DNA from: Bordetella avium
Lineage (GTDB): Bacteria > Pseudomonadota > Gammaproteobacteria > Burkholderiales > Burkholderiaceae_B
Length of the DNA: 64,000 nucleotides
Direction: 5' to 3'
Assembly (NCBI RefSeq): GCF_034424645.1
Contig: NZ_CP139969.1
Coordinates: 620,001-684,000 of the forward strand
This document shows positions 54,729-63,920 of the stretch, piece after piece; position 1 is the stretch's first letter, and each line of letters starts with the position of its first letter. A model generated the notes under the pieces. That model was not told the DNA's origin. It saw only the letters and a list, made by a program, of their open reading frames with translations, and made no database searches. The translations under genes and the position numbers were made by a program.

Positions 54729-55642
54729 TGCAAGCCACACTCAAACGCTGGTGGGACAGCGATCTATGCTGGTCCTGGCGTCACACGCCTGTCGCCATCG
54801 TCGCCAGCATCATTCTGGCGCTCATGCTGGTGGGTTCGCTGGGCGCCGGCTGGGTTGCTCCGCACAATCCCTTTGACCTCACCACGGTCGAACTGCTGGA
54901 TGCCTTGCAGCCGCCGGCCTGGAGCGAACACGGGCAGGCTAAATACCTGTTGGGAACCGACAGCCAGGGTCGTGATCTGTACTCCGCGATTCTCTATGGC
55001 ACCCGGGTGTCCTTGCTGATCGGTCTGGCTTCCGTTGCGCTGTCCATGCTGATCGGCATCGTGCTCGGCCTGATTTCGGGCTATGTCGGCGGACGGGTCG
55101 ATGCGCTCATCATGCGCGTGGCCGATGTGCAGCTGTCTTTTCCTGCCATCCTGATCGCGCTGCTGATCGACGGCGTGGCCCGTGCGGCCGTGCCTCGCGA
55201 TCTGCACGAGATCATCGCCTTCCCGGTGCTGGTCGGGGCCATTGCTCTGGCCGGTTGGCCGCAGTATGCCCGCACGGTGCGCGGTTCGACCCTGGTCGAG
55301 AAAAACCGCGAATATGTGCAGGCTGCGCGGGTGATCGGCGTATCCTCGCCTGTCATCATGTTCCGTCATGTGCTGCCCAACGTAACCGGTCCGGTGCTGG
55401 TGCTGGCGACTGTGCATCTGGCCACGGCCATTATTACCGAGGCCACCTTGTCCTTTCTCGGCGTGGGCGTGCCGCCTACGGCGCCGTCACTGGGCACGCT
55501 GATCCGTATCGGCAATGACTTCCTGTTTTCGGGTGAATGGTGGATCACCATCTTCCCCGGCGCCGCGCTGGTGCTGTTGGTGCTGTCAGTCAATCTGGTG
55601 GGCGACTGGCTGCGTGATGCGCTCAACCCGCGGCTGAATTGA
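54728..55642 (+). CDS. Dipeptide-type ABC transporter permease (DppC-like)
   Basis: This is a 304-residue permease with a cytoplasmic N-terminus and six hydrophobic helices. Features are LLGTDSQGRDLYSAILYGTR, the coupling loop EYVQAARVIGVSSPVIMFRHVLPN, and the C-terminal NLVGDWLRDALNPRL, which is diagnostic of DppC. It is coupled to the preceding permease and is followed by the ATPase gene at eight bases. Confidence 0.93.
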   Translation: MQATLKRWWDSDLCWSWRHTPVAIVASIILALMLVGSLGAGWVAPHNPFDLTTVELLDALQPPAWSEHGQAKYLLGTDSQGRDLYSAILYGTRVSLLIGLASVALSMLIGIVLGLISGYVGGRVDALIMRVADVQLSFPAILIALLIDGVARAAVPRDLHEIIAFPVLVGAIALAGWPQYARTVRGSTLVEKNREYVQAARVIGVSSPVIMFRHVLPNVTGPVLVLATVHLATAIITEATLSFLGVGVPPTAPSLGTLIRIGNDFLFSGEWWITIFPGAALVLLVLSVNLVGDWLRDALNPRLN

Positions 55643-55649
55643 GGTAACC

Positions 55650-56624
55650 ATGAGCGCATTGTTGCAAGTGAACAATCTGTCGGTGGAGTTTCCGACGCGG
55701 CGTGGCGTTCTGAAGGCGCTGGATGATGTTTCATTTTCCATCTCTCCCGGTGAAGTACTGGGCGTGGTGGGGGAGTCAGGCGCTGGTAAGTCCCTGACGG
55801 GTGCGGCCATCATCGGCCTGCTGGAGCCGCCCGGACGCATCAGCGGCGGCGAGATCCTGCTCGAAGGCCGCCGTATCGACAATCTGCCTGAAGAGCAGAT
55901 GCGGCGGGTGCGCGGGCGCGAGATCGGTGCGGTCTTTCAAGATCCGCTGACCTCGCTCAACCCGCTGTATACCGTTGGCCGTCAATTAGTCGAAACCATT
56001 CTGACCCATCTGCCGATGACGCCTCGCCAGGCGCGTGAGCGCGCCATCGAGCTGTTGGCGGCCACGGGCATACCTGCGGCCCGTGAGCGTATCGACCACT
56101 ACCCGCATCAGTTTTCGGGCGGCATGCGCCAGCGTGTCGTGATCGCGCTGGCCCTGGCGGCTGAACCCAAGCTGGTCGTGGCCGATGAGCCGACCACGGC
56201 GCTGGATGTGTCGATCCAGGCGCAGATCATCGAGCTGCTGAAAAAGCTCTGCCGTGAGCAGGGGGCGGCGGTCATGCTCATCACGCACGATATGGGCGTG
56301 ATTGCGGAGACCGCCGACCGGGTGGCCGTGATGTACGCCGGTCGCCTGGCCGAGATCGGCCCTGTCGCCGATGTCATTCATCGGCCCAGCCATCCCTACA
56401 CAGTGGGTTTGATGGGGTCCATCCCCACGCTGGATGGCAGCAACCAACGTCTGGTGCAGATTGACGGCAGCATGCCGCGGCTGAATGCCATTCCGGCCGG
56501 TTGCGCCTTCAATCCGCGTTGCGAACGCAAACTGGAGCGTTGTACTCGAGATCGTCCTGAGTTGATGTCGGCAGGCACATCGCGTGCAGCCTGTTGGTTG
56601 TTGAATGAAGAGGTGGCGGCATGA
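55650..56624 (+). CDS. Peptide ABC transporter ATPase (DppD-like)
   Basis: This 324-residue ATPase carries Walker A GESGAGKS, signature [16 protein letters not shown], Walker [13 protein letters not shown] and the oligopeptide-type C-terminal extension with Cys-rich [20 protein letters not shown], which in DppD/OppD holds an iron-sulfur or structural metal site. It forms the ATPase heterodimer with the next gene, which overlaps it by four bases. Confidence 0.93.
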   Translation: MSALLQVNNLSVEFPTRRGVLKALDDVSFSISPGEVLGVVGESGAGKSLTGAAIIGLLEPPGRISGGEILLEGRRIDNLPEEQMRRVRGREIGAVFQDPLTSLNPLYTVGRQLVETILTHLPMTPRQARERAIELLAATGIPAARERIDHYPHQFSGGMRQRVVIALALAAEPKLVVADEPTTALDVSIQAQIIELLKKLCREQGAAVMLITHDMGVIAETADRVAVMYAGRLAEIGPVADVIHRPSHPYTVGLMGSIPTLDGSNQRLVQIDGSMPRLNAIPAGCAFNPRCERKLERCTRDRPELMSAGTSRAACWLLNEEVAA

Positions 56625-57616
56625 GCGACGCGCTGGTGAAAGTAAACGATGCGGCGCGCTGGTTCGATGTGTCGCAGCCCTGGCTGGAGCGTGTCCTGTC
56701 GCGCAAACCGCGTGTCATGCTGCGCGCCGTCGATGGTGTGTCGTTCGAGATCGCGCGCGGTGAAACCTTGGCGCTGGTCGGCGAGTCCGGCTGCGGAAAA
56801 TCAACCGTGGCGCGTATGCTGGTCGGGCTTTATGGCCTAACCCGGGGTGACATTCGTTTCGATGGCCAGCCGCTCTCGCGCATGGAGGAGCGCGGCGGCA
56901 AGGCCTTGCGCAGCCGTTTGCAAATGATTTTCCAGGATCCCTATGCTAGCCTGAATCCGCGTTGGCGCGTGGGCCGCATCATTGCCGAGCCCATGCTGAC
57001 ACACACCTCCATGACTGCCGCCGAACGTACGCAGCGCGTGTCGGAACTGCTGGCTCAGGTGGGTCTGGATCCGGCCGACCAGAATCGCTATCCGCATCAG
57101 TTCTCGGGCGGGCAGCGGCAGCGTATTTCCATAGCCCGCGCATTGGCGGTGCGGCCGGAGTTTCTGGTGTGCGATGAGCCGACCTCGGCGCTGGATGTAT
57201 CGGTGCAGGCCCAGGTGCTCAATCTGATGAAAGACCTCCAGCGAGAGCTGGGCCTGACCTATCTTTTCATCTCGCACAATCTGGCGGTGGTCCACCATGT
57301 CGCCGATCGGGTCGGTGTCATGTATCTGGGCCGTATCGTCGAGGTGGCGGGGCGCGATGCCTTGTTCCACCGCCCGCGCCATCCATACACCCGCATGTTG
57401 CTGGAGGCGATTCCGGACCTCAATGGTACGGGCAAATCACGCACCGCCGTGGCCGGCGAGGTTCCCAATCCGCTCAACCCGCCTTCGGGATGTACTTTCC
57501 ATCCTCGCTGCCCGCACGCCAACGAGCGGTGCAAGCGCGAGTCGCCGCTGTCTTTGCCGGCCGGCGAGGGTGTGATGGTCGCCTGCCATGCAGTCGAGGA
57601 AGGCCGCCTGGACTGA
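56621..57616 (+). CDS. Peptide ABC transporter ATPase (DppF-like)
   Basis: This 331-residue ATPase has Walker A GESGCGKS, signature FSGGQRQRISIARALA, Walker B FLVCDEPTSALD and the C-terminal CTFHPRCPHANERCKRESPL Cys module. An N-terminal insertion (VNDAARWFDVSQPWLERVLS) before the core is typical of DppF/OppF. It is the last gene of the operon. The next gene lies on the other strand and its stop is eight bases away. Confidence 0.93.
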   Translation: MSDALVKVNDAARWFDVSQPWLERVLSRKPRVMLRAVDGVSFEIARGETLALVGESGCGKSTVARMLVGLYGLTRGDIRFDGQPLSRMEERGGKALRSRLQMIFQDPYASLNPRWRVGRIIAEPMLTHTSMTAAERTQRVSELLAQVGLDPADQNRYPHQFSGGQRQRISIARALAVRPEFLVCDEPTSALDVSVQAQVLNLMKDLQRELGLTYLFISHNLAVVHHVADRVGVMYLGRIVEVAGRDALFHRPRHPYTRMLLEAIPDLNGTGKSRTAVAGEVPNPLNPPSGCTFHPRCPHANERCKRESPLSLPAGEGVMVACHAVEEGRLD

Positions 57617-57624
57617 GTCGGTGT

Positions 57625-58113
57625 TCAGTGGCGATGGTGGTGATGGTCGTGGTGGTCCTCATCTTCCTCATCGTCATCATCGCTGATGTCGTCGGCGGTT
57701 TCGTTGAGGTCAAAAGGCAGCACATCGGATAGGGTGTCAGACCAGGCGCATTCTTCACCGTCCTGATCGAGCTTGATGAAGCGCTCGCCCTCGACCAGCG
57801 AAAGCTGGATGGCCCAGAGGTATAGGCAATCGTAGGCCTGGCTGGCGGTGTCGGGCAGCCCACCCCGGCCGCCCAGGATGCGCGCACCCTGGCCGCCCAT
57901 TTGCACATGCGGGCGCTTATCGCCTTCTTCGGCATCGTCGTCCAGCGCAACGCCGAAGGCCACCCACTCCATGCCTTCCTCGCTCTGGGCGACCTCGGCC
58001 AGCACGGGCTGGCCCAGATAGGCGCTCAGCGCGTCGGCGGTCTTGGCTAGCATGTCGAGTTCAGTCTCGCTGAAACGGCTCAGTGCGGCGGGTGCAGTGG
58101 TGGAGGCGGGCAT
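57625..58113 (-). CDS. Small conserved protein with His/Asp-rich C-terminal tail
   Basis: This is a 162-residue soluble protein of unknown family. The body is mixed alpha/beta (FSETELDMLAKTADALSAYL; EEGMEWVAFGVALDD). The last 25 residues are an acidic run followed by a His-rich end (DEEDEDHHDHHHHRH). Such tails bind Ni, Zn or Cu in metallochaperones. The start is ATG 58113; a TTG eight codons upstream is an alternative. It is convergent with the ABC importer operon. A metal-handling role is only suggested by the tail. Confidence 0.7.
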   Translation of the reverse strand: MPASTTAPAALSRFSETELDMLAKTADALSAYLGQPVLAEVAQSEEGMEWVAFGVALDDDAEEGDKRPHVQMGGQGARILGGRGGLPDTASQAYDCLYLWAIQLSLVEGERFIKLDQDGEECAWSDTLSDVLPFDLNETADDISDDDDEEDEDHHDHHHHRH

Positions 58114-58240
58114 GTCGAAACCTGCAAAAGATGGCAAGGCCTCTATTGTCGCGCTTTCCCGCAGCGATGGCAGGGGAGATCCGGTGGCAAGGGGAGCGGC
58201 ACGATACTATTCCCCGGTTTCTCCCTTGTCAGGCGTCATC

Positions 58241-59128
58241 ATGTCCCCCGTTTCACCCCGTTACATGGCCTTCCCGGTATTGGCCGTACTCATTTGGTCT
58301 ATCAATATGGTGGTGACCAAAATGGCCGCCGGGGTGATTTCACCGGCGGTCATTGGTTTTTATCGTTGGGTGATCGCGCTGGCTTTATTGGCGCCTTTTG
58401 TCGCTCCCGGTTTGCGGCGCGAATGGTCGCAGATACGCCGTCATCTGTGGCAATTGGCGGTGCTGGGCGCTTTGGGTATGGCAGTGTTTCAAGGCTTTTC
58501 CTATGTCGCTGCCGCGACGACGACAGCCACCAATATGGGCATCATCGCTTCGACCGTACCCCTGATGACGATTGCGGTAGGCGCTCTGTTGCTGCGCGAG
58601 CGGCCAACGCTGATGGCGGTGCTGGGCGCGCTGCTGGCCCTGTTTGGTTTGAGCATTCTGATTGGCGAGGGTGATCCGGCGCGTCTGCTGGAGGTGGGCG
58701 GCAGCCTGGGCGACGGCCTGATGGCGCTGGCGGCGCTCTCTTATGCCCTATATGGCGTGTTGCTGCGCAAATGGCGCCTACCGATCGGCGTCTGGCAATC
58801 GCTGTTCATGCAGGCGGCCTTTGCTTTGCTGTATCACTTACCCTTTTTTCTGTGGTCCTCTCCATCGCCGCTCAATCTGCAAAACCTGCCTCTGGTGCTG
58901 TACGCGGGTATTTTCCCGTCCTTGTTTGCTCCCTATCTGTGGATGCAGGGCGTGCGCTATCTAGGACCCAACCGGGCCAGTATCTTTTTGAATCTCATGC
59001 CGGTGTGTACCGTGATTATTGCGGCGCTCACGCTCGGCGAACATCCGCATAGCTACCATGTTGTCGGGGGGTTGTTAGCCCTAGCCGGCGTCAGTATTGC
59101 CCAATTTCGACCCCGCGCGGCAGCCTGA
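58241..59128 (+). CDS. EamA/DMT-family exporter
   Basis: This is a 295-residue membrane protein with ten hydrophobic segments in two EamA repeats. The first has WSINMVVTKMAAGVISPAVI and FYRWVIALALLAPF; the second has GALSYALYG-type ALAALSYALYGVLLRKWRLP and NRASIFLNLMPVCTVIIAAL. The family exports amino acids, nucleotides or other small metabolites. ATG 58241 is chosen because the longer frame overlaps the divergent gene. It is convergent with gadB, with 11 bases between stops. Confidence 0.86.
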   Translation: MSPVSPRYMAFPVLAVLIWSINMVVTKMAAGVISPAVIGFYRWVIALALLAPFVAPGLRREWSQIRRHLWQLAVLGALGMAVFQGFSYVAAATTTATNMGIIASTVPLMTIAVGALLLRERPTLMAVLGALLALFGLSILIGEGDPARLLEVGGSLGDGLMALAALSYALYGVLLRKWRLPIGVWQSLFMQAAFALLYHLPFFLWSSPSPLNLQNLPLVLYAGIFPSLFAPYLWMQGVRYLGPNRASIFLNLMPVCTVIIAALTLGEHPHSYHVVGGLLALAGVSIAQFRPRAAA

Positions 59129-59139
59129 GCCGCGGGCCT

Positions 59140-60540
59140 TTAATGGTGGAAGGCATTGGCCGGCTTGTCGGCCGTGCTGGTCGTGATGGTGTGTGTGCGG
59201 AAATATGCCATCGCACGCTTGAAGTCATCAATCAGCAGGCTGGCCAGATCACGGCTGACACCGTGCCGCACCAGGATGCGCTGGATGACAAGGTCTTGGC
59301 GGTTGGCGGGCAGAGAGTAGGCGGGGACCTGCCAGCCGCGTGTGCGCAGACGGTCTGCCATGTCATAGAGCGTGAAGCCCGGGTCTTTCTGGCCATCTTT
59401 GATTTTCCAGCATAAGCCGGGAATGCCATGGGCCGGATTGCCATCCACCAAAATTTCGAAAGGGCCGAGCGCGGCAATTTCGCGGGCGAGATACTGCGCA
59501 GTGTCGTAGCAGGCGTTCTGGATGCTTTGATAGCCCTCGCGGCCCAGACGCAGAAAGTTGTAGTACTGGGCCACGATCTGGCCGCCCGGACGCGAGAAGT
59601 TCAACGCGAAGGTCGGCATGTTGCCGCCCAGGTAGTTCACATTGAAGATCAGGTCTTCGGGCAGGTGCTTGGCGTCGCGCCATATGACCCAGCCTACGCC
59701 CAGCGGGGCGAGCCCGAATTTATGTCCTGATGCATTGATCGACACTACGCGCGGCAAGCGGAAATCCCACACCAGGTCGGGCGCGCAGAAAGGGGCGAGA
59801 AATGCCCCGCTTGCGCCATCGATATGCATCGGAATATCAAGGCCTGTTTCTTGTTGCAGGCGATCAAGGGCCTGGTGCACCGCAGTGACCGGCTCGTATT
59901 GGCAGGTGTAGGTGACACCCAGAGTGGGCACGACGCCTATTGTGTTTTCATCAGCGCGCTTGAGCACTTCTTCGGGGCTCATGATGAGCCGACCGTGCTC
60001 CATGGGTATTTCGCGCAGTTCGACATCGAAATAGCGTGCGAATTTATGCCAGCAGATCTGCACCGGGCCGCAAATGAGATTGGGCTGATCACTGGGTTTC
60101 CCGGCGGCTTTGCGCCTGCCGCGCCAGGCCCACTTCATGGCCAGTCCGCCCAGCATTGCGGCTTCCGATGAGCCGATGGTGGAGCAGCCGGTGGGATTTT
60201 CAGCCTCGGGCGCGTTCCAGAGGTCGGCCAGCATATGTACACAACGCGCTTCCAGCTCCGCCGTCTGCGGATATTCATCTTTGTCGATCATGTTTTTGTC
60301 GATCGACTCATCCATGAGTCTGTGCGTTTCGGCATCCAGCCATGTCTGACAAAACGTGGCCAGATTCTGGCGTGAATTGCCGTCTAGCATCAGCTCGTCA
60401 TGAACGGCCTGGTAAGCGTGTTGTGCGGTTTGTTGTGTGACCGGGAAGCGGTGTCTGGGCAGCGGCGCCGCGAGGTCGTCGGAAGCGAAGACATCATCCA
60501 GCAGGGCGGTGCGCAGAGAGTGCTTTGCGTGCAATGGCAT
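59140..60540 (-). CDS. gadB: Glutamate decarboxylase
   Basis: This 466-residue enzyme has the same length as E. coli GadB. It converts glutamate to GABA using a cytosolic proton. Family features are [44 protein letters not shown], and the PLP lysine Lys274 in [13 protein letters not shown]. The C-terminus ends NAFHH. In E. coli GadB a C-terminal His closes the active site at neutral pH, so acid activation is plausible. An AGGAAT sequence precedes the ATG. It is transcribed after hdeA on the minus strand, probably as one unit, and belongs to an acid-resistance island with gadC and glutaminase. Confidence 0.95.
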   Translation of the reverse strand: MPLHAKHSLRTALLDDVFASDDLAAPLPRHRFPVTQQTAQHAYQAVHDELMLDGNSRQNLATFCQTWLDAETHRLMDESIDKNMIDKDEYPQTAELEARCVHMLADLWNAPEAENPTGCSTIGSSEAAMLGGLAMKWAWRGRRKAAGKPSDQPNLICGPVQICWHKFARYFDVELREIPMEHGRLIMSPEEVLKRADENTIGVVPTLGVTYTCQYEPVTAVHQALDRLQQETGLDIPMHIDGASGAFLAPFCAPDLVWDFRLPRVVSINASGHKFGLAPLGVGWVIWRDAKHLPEDLIFNVNYLGGNMPTFALNFSRPGGQIVAQYYNFLRLGREGYQSIQNACYDTAQYLAREIAALGPFEILVDGNPAHGIPGLCWKIKDGQKDPGFTLYDMADRLRTRGWQVPAYSLPANRQDLVIQRILVRHGVSRDLASLLIDDFKRAMAYFRTHTITTSTADKPANAFHH

Positions 60541-60576
60541 TAGCTATTCCTTATTCCTCAACGCGAAATGATCAAA

Positions 60577-60602
60577 CCCAGACGGCTCGCAGGCCGCCTG
60601 GG
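60577..60602 (-). terminator. Intercistronic hairpin between hdeA and gadB
   Basis: A stem (CCCAG-A-CGGC / GCCG-C-CTGGG, one A/C mismatch) with a six-base loop lies after the hdeA stop on the minus strand, followed by TTTGATC. It may partly terminate or stabilise the short hdeA message, giving more chaperone than decarboxylase. Confidence 0.6.
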
Positions 60603-60610
60603 GGGGACAC

Positions 60611-60964
60611 TTACTTCGCCGTCGTAGAGGAAGCGGGAGGAGTTTTGGACGTGGTGTTGGCGGCGTTGGCTTTGGTTTGCGCCAGGGCGTCCGTTAGCGC
60701 GACTTTGGGATTTTCCTGGCAATAGGTCACTAGCGTGGGCGTGATTTGGGCGATGCCCTCGATATCCACGACGTCATCCTCGGGTTTGCCTTTGCGGTTG
60801 ACGGCTTCGGCAAAGCCCAGCGCGACAGGACGATAGGACTCATTAAGTTGAAGGTAGTCGCTGCACTGCCAGAGCGGCATAGGCTTTTTGGCATCGGCCA
60901 GCGCTGTGCCGCTGAACGAAAGCGTGGCCGCAGCGATGCTCAACGAAATAATGATTTTCTTCAT
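60611..60964 (-). CDS. hdeA: HdeA-like periplasmic acid chaperone
   Basis: This 117-residue protein has a signal peptide (MKKIIISLSIAAATLSFSGT, cleaved near ALADA). The HdeA core follows: PLWQCSDYLQLNESYRPVAL and GFAEAVNRKGKPEDDVVDIE, then GIAQITPTLVTYC, with the two cysteines Cys34 and Cys82 that form the family disulfide. HdeA unfolds at low pH and prevents aggregation of periplasmic proteins. An extra Ser/Thr/Ala-rich tail (about 18 residues) is unlike E. coli HdeA. AAAGGA lies six bases before the ATG. It is upstream of gadB on the same strand. Confidence 0.92.
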   Translation of the reverse strand: MKKIIISLSIAAATLSFSGTALADAKKPMPLWQCSDYLQLNESYRPVALGFAEAVNRKGKPEDDVVDIEGIAQITPTLVTYCQENPKVALTDALAQTKANAANTTSKTPPASSTTAK

Positions 60965-61360
60965 TTGGTTTCCTTTGTGTTTTCTGTTGACGGCAAACCT
61001 GCTTCAGGAGTGCGGTCCGTGCTATGCGGAGCCACCAAAACCTGCAGGTTTTAGTGGTTTTTCCAAAAAACATGGAATCACACTTCTCAAACAGAAATTA
61101 GTGCCGAACACGTAAGTCGGACGGGCGCTTATATGTTTTTGAGATGCTGTTTTTATAAGGCCGACTAGCCCTGTATTTATCGGAAATTAACTACGAGCGG
61201 CGCTGTGTTTGCTTGATGTTCACGTTGTTGCCTTGGGCGTAGCCTTAATGAGCGATTAATACGTGGTGTTTCTTTTTTTAATCGGAGGCTGAAAAAGCAA
61301 TGCCGCGTCATTTCGTGTGCTGAGGCTTTCTTTTTCGGCCGTGTTTATGAAGGAATAACA
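60965..61360. promoter_or_regulatory. Divergent control region of the acid-resistance island
   Basis: These 396 bases between hdeA and gadC must hold the promoters of hdeA-gadB and gadC-glutaminase. They are more AT-rich than neighbours, especially around 61100-61200 and 61255-61285 (TTTCTTTTTTTAATCGGAGG). I cannot identify a GadE-like box or other named operator with confidence. Confidence 0.5.
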
Positions 61361-62836
61361 ATGTCGACGTCTGCAGCAAGTAGCGGGAAAAACACCGCGA
61401 AAAAGCTAACAATCGGTACGCTGGCGATCATGAATATCGTGGCCGTGGTCAGCTTGCGCGGTTTGCCGGCCGAAGCCGAATATGGTCTGAGTTCAATTTT
61501 TTATTACATATTCGCTGCCGTAGCCTTTCTGGTGCCGGTATCGCTGGTGGCGGCGGAACTGGCGACCGGCTGGCCACAGAAGGGGGGTGTCTTTCGCTGG
61601 GTAGGAGAAGCCTTCGGGCCGCGCATGGCCTTTCTCTCCATGTTCATGCTGTGGATCGAGGTCACGGTGTGGTTTCCCACGGCATTGACGTTCGCGGCGG
61701 TGTCGCTCGCCTTTGTGGGACCGGATCAACGTTGGGACGAAGCCTTGTCCGCCAACAAGGGGTTCGTGCTCGTGATCGTGCTGGCGATTTACTGGCTGGC
61801 GACTTTCATTGCCTTCAAGGGCGTCAGCACTTTTGCGCGGGTGGCGAAATGGGGCGGCATTATCGGCACCATCATTCCCGCCATCATTCTCATCGTGCTG
61901 GGTTTCGCTTACCTGTTCATGGGCGGCGTGCCGCAGATTCCGCTGGAGTGGGGAACCCTGGTGCCTAATTTCAGCCACTTCAGCAACATCGTGCTGGCGG
62001 CCAGCATATTCCTGTTCTATGCCGGCATGGAAATGAACGCCATCCATGTGCAGGAGATCGACAATCCGTCGCGCAACTATCCGATCGCCATCATGTTGGC
62101 GGCGCTCGGCACGGTGCTGATTTTCGTGCTCGGCACATTGGCGATTGCTTTCGTCGTGCCGCAAGCCGACATCAGCCTGACGCAGGGCCTGCTCATGGCC
62201 TATGACGAGATGTTCCGCTGGGCGGGCATGCCATGGCTCGGGCCGATCGTGGCCATCGCGCTGGCGATTGGTGTGCTGGCCGGCGTGGTGACTTGGGTTG
62301 CCGGGCCATCCACCGGCCTGCTTTCCGTTGCCAAGGCCGGGTATTTGCCGCGCTGGTGGCAACACCAGAACAAGAACGGCATGGCCACGCATATCTTGCT
62401 GGTCCAGGCTTGCGTGGTGACGTTGTTGGCTGTGCTGTTCGTGGTCTTGCCGTCTGTGCAGGCGGCCTACCAGATATTGAGCCAGCTCGCGGTCATTCTC
62501 TATCTGATCATGTATCTGTTGATGTTCTCGTCGGGTATCTACCTGCGGTACAGCCAACCGAATCAACCGCGTCCCTATCGTATTCCAGGCGGTAACGCCG
62601 GCATGTGGGTGCTAGGTGGCGTGGGCTTTATTGCCGCCCTGCTGGCGCTGATATTTAGCTTCATCCCGCCCGACCAGATTTCGGTTGGCAGCCCGGCCAC
62701 CTATGTCGGCATCCTGGTTGTGCTGGCGGTTATTTGCGTGATCTGCCCTTTCATCATCTATGCCTTGAAGAAAGATGACTGGCGCAGTCCGGATAGCGAT
62801 TTTGCACCTTTTACCTGGGAGAAAACCAAACAGTGA
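61361..62836 (+). CDS. gadC: Glutamate/GABA antiporter
   Basis: This 491-residue APC-family antiporter has twelve hydrophobic segments. The N-terminal IMNIVAVVSLRGLPAEAEYGLSS is the GadC substrate-site helix (with the LRGLP break), followed by GGVFRWVGEAFG. FYAGMEMNAIHVQEIDNPSRNYP and GPSTGLLSVAKAGYLP are also diagnostic. The C-terminal segment after TM12 (LKKDDWRSPDSDFAPFTWEK) may serve as the pH-sensitive plug known in E. coli GadC. It exchanges external glutamate, and probably glutamine, for GABA made by GadB. The glutaminase gene lies 45 bases downstream on the same strand. Confidence 0.94.
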   Translation: MSTSAASSGKNTAKKLTIGTLAIMNIVAVVSLRGLPAEAEYGLSSIFYYIFAAVAFLVPVSLVAAELATGWPQKGGVFRWVGEAFGPRMAFLSMFMLWIEVTVWFPTALTFAAVSLAFVGPDQRWDEALSANKGFVLVIVLAIYWLATFIAFKGVSTFARVAKWGGIIGTIIPAIILIVLGFAYLFMGGVPQIPLEWGTLVPNFSHFSNIVLAASIFLFYAGMEMNAIHVQEIDNPSRNYPIAIMLAALGTVLIFVLGTLAIAFVVPQADISLTQGLLMAYDEMFRWAGMPWLGPIVAIALAIGVLAGVVTWVAGPSTGLLSVAKAGYLPRWWQHQNKNGMATHILLVQACVVTLLAVLFVVLPSVQAAYQILSQLAVILYLIMYLLMFSSGIYLRYSQPNQPRPYRIPGGNAGMWVLGGVGFIAALLALIFSFIPPDQISVGSPATYVGILVVLAVICVICPFIIYALKKDDWRSPDSDFAPFTWEKTKQ

Positions 62837-62881
62837 GATTCAGGCACGTCAATCCATAATGCCCTTTCTGGAAAGCGAATC

Positions 62882-63820
62882 ATGAAAATTGATGTCTCTA
62901 GATTGTCAGCCGCGGTCAATGACGCTCATGCTCGCCATGCGCAAGCACCTGGCGGCGCCAATGCCAGCTATATCCCCTATCTGGCCAAAGTGCCGTCCCA
63001 TTTGGCGGGTGTTGCCGCTGTCACCGTAGACGGCGATCAGGTCGTCGCCGGTGATGCGGACTACGCCTTCGCCATCGAGTCGATCTCCAAGGTCTGCTCT
63101 TTGGTGCAGGCCTTGGAAGACCATGGCCCTGATGCGGTGCGTGAGAAGATCGGGGCTGATCCTACGGGTTTGCCTTTTAACTCTGTCATGGCTTTGGCCT
63201 TGCATGATGGCAAGCCCTTGTCGCCGCTGGTTAATGCCGGGGCGATCGCGACGGTCAGTTTTCTGAAGGCGGCGAACGCCGAGGAGCGCTGGAAGAAGAT
63301 CCTCACCATGCAATCTGCGCTGGCTGGCGCCGACATTGCGCTGTCTGATGAGGTCAATCAGTCAGAGCAGACCACCAATTTCCATAATCGCGCCATTGCC
63401 TGGCTGTTGTATTCCGCCTCGACCATGTATTCCGATCCGATGGAAGCATGCGAGGTCTATACGCGGCAATGTTCCACGCTGTTCACGGCTAGGCATCTCG
63501 CGACGATGGCCGCGACCCTCGCGGCCAAGGGCCGCAACCCGTTGACAGGTAAGCAGGTGCTCAAGCCGGAGCATGTGCCGAGCGTGCTCGCCGAGATGAT
63601 GATGGAGGGCTTGTACGAGCGTTCCGGTGATTGGGCCTATACGGTGGGCTTGCCCGGCAAGAGCGGTGTGGGCGGCGGCATTATGGCCGTCGTGCCGGGC
63701 GTTATGGGTTTGGCCGCTTTTTCGCCGCCCTTGGATCCCGCCGGCAACAGCGTGCGCGGACAATTGATGGTGGCCGATGTCGCCCGCACATTGGGGCTGA
63801 ATCTGTTTGATCGCGCCTGA
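62882..63820 (+). CDS. glsA: Glutaminase
   Basis: This 312-residue serine-type glutaminase hydrolyses glutamine to glutamate and ammonia. The Ser-x-x-Lys catalytic pair is Ser67/Lys70 in AIESISKVCSL. PLSPLVNAGAIATVSFLK, NFHNRAIAWLL, NPLTGKQVL and the late GLPGKSGVGGGIMAVVPG are family landmarks. Genes of this family next to gadC support glutamine-dependent acid resistance, in which released ammonia buffers the cytosol and glutamate feeds GadB. It is probably co-transcribed with gadC. Confidence 0.94.
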   Translation: MKIDVSRLSAAVNDAHARHAQAPGGANASYIPYLAKVPSHLAGVAAVTVDGDQVVAGDADYAFAIESISKVCSLVQALEDHGPDAVREKIGADPTGLPFNSVMALALHDGKPLSPLVNAGAIATVSFLKAANAEERWKKILTMQSALAGADIALSDEVNQSEQTTNFHNRAIAWLLYSASTMYSDPMEACEVYTRQCSTLFTARHLATMAATLAAKGRNPLTGKQVLKPEHVPSVLAEMMMEGLYERSGDWAYTVGLPGKSGVGGGIMAVVPGVMGLAAFSPPLDPAGNSVRGQLMVADVARTLGLNLFDRA

Positions 63821-63920
63821 CGGCGTCATTCGCAGGCGGCGGTGGCGGGCCTGCCTCCTCCTGGGCCGCGTTACGGCCTACAATCCAGGGTTCATCCGCA
63901 TCATTCCTTGACACGAGCCC

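Noticed and set aside
53391..54740. 449-codon open frame antisense to the dpp permease region
   Set aside because: It overlaps two well-supported genes and is rich in His/Gln/Gly, typical for shadow frames.
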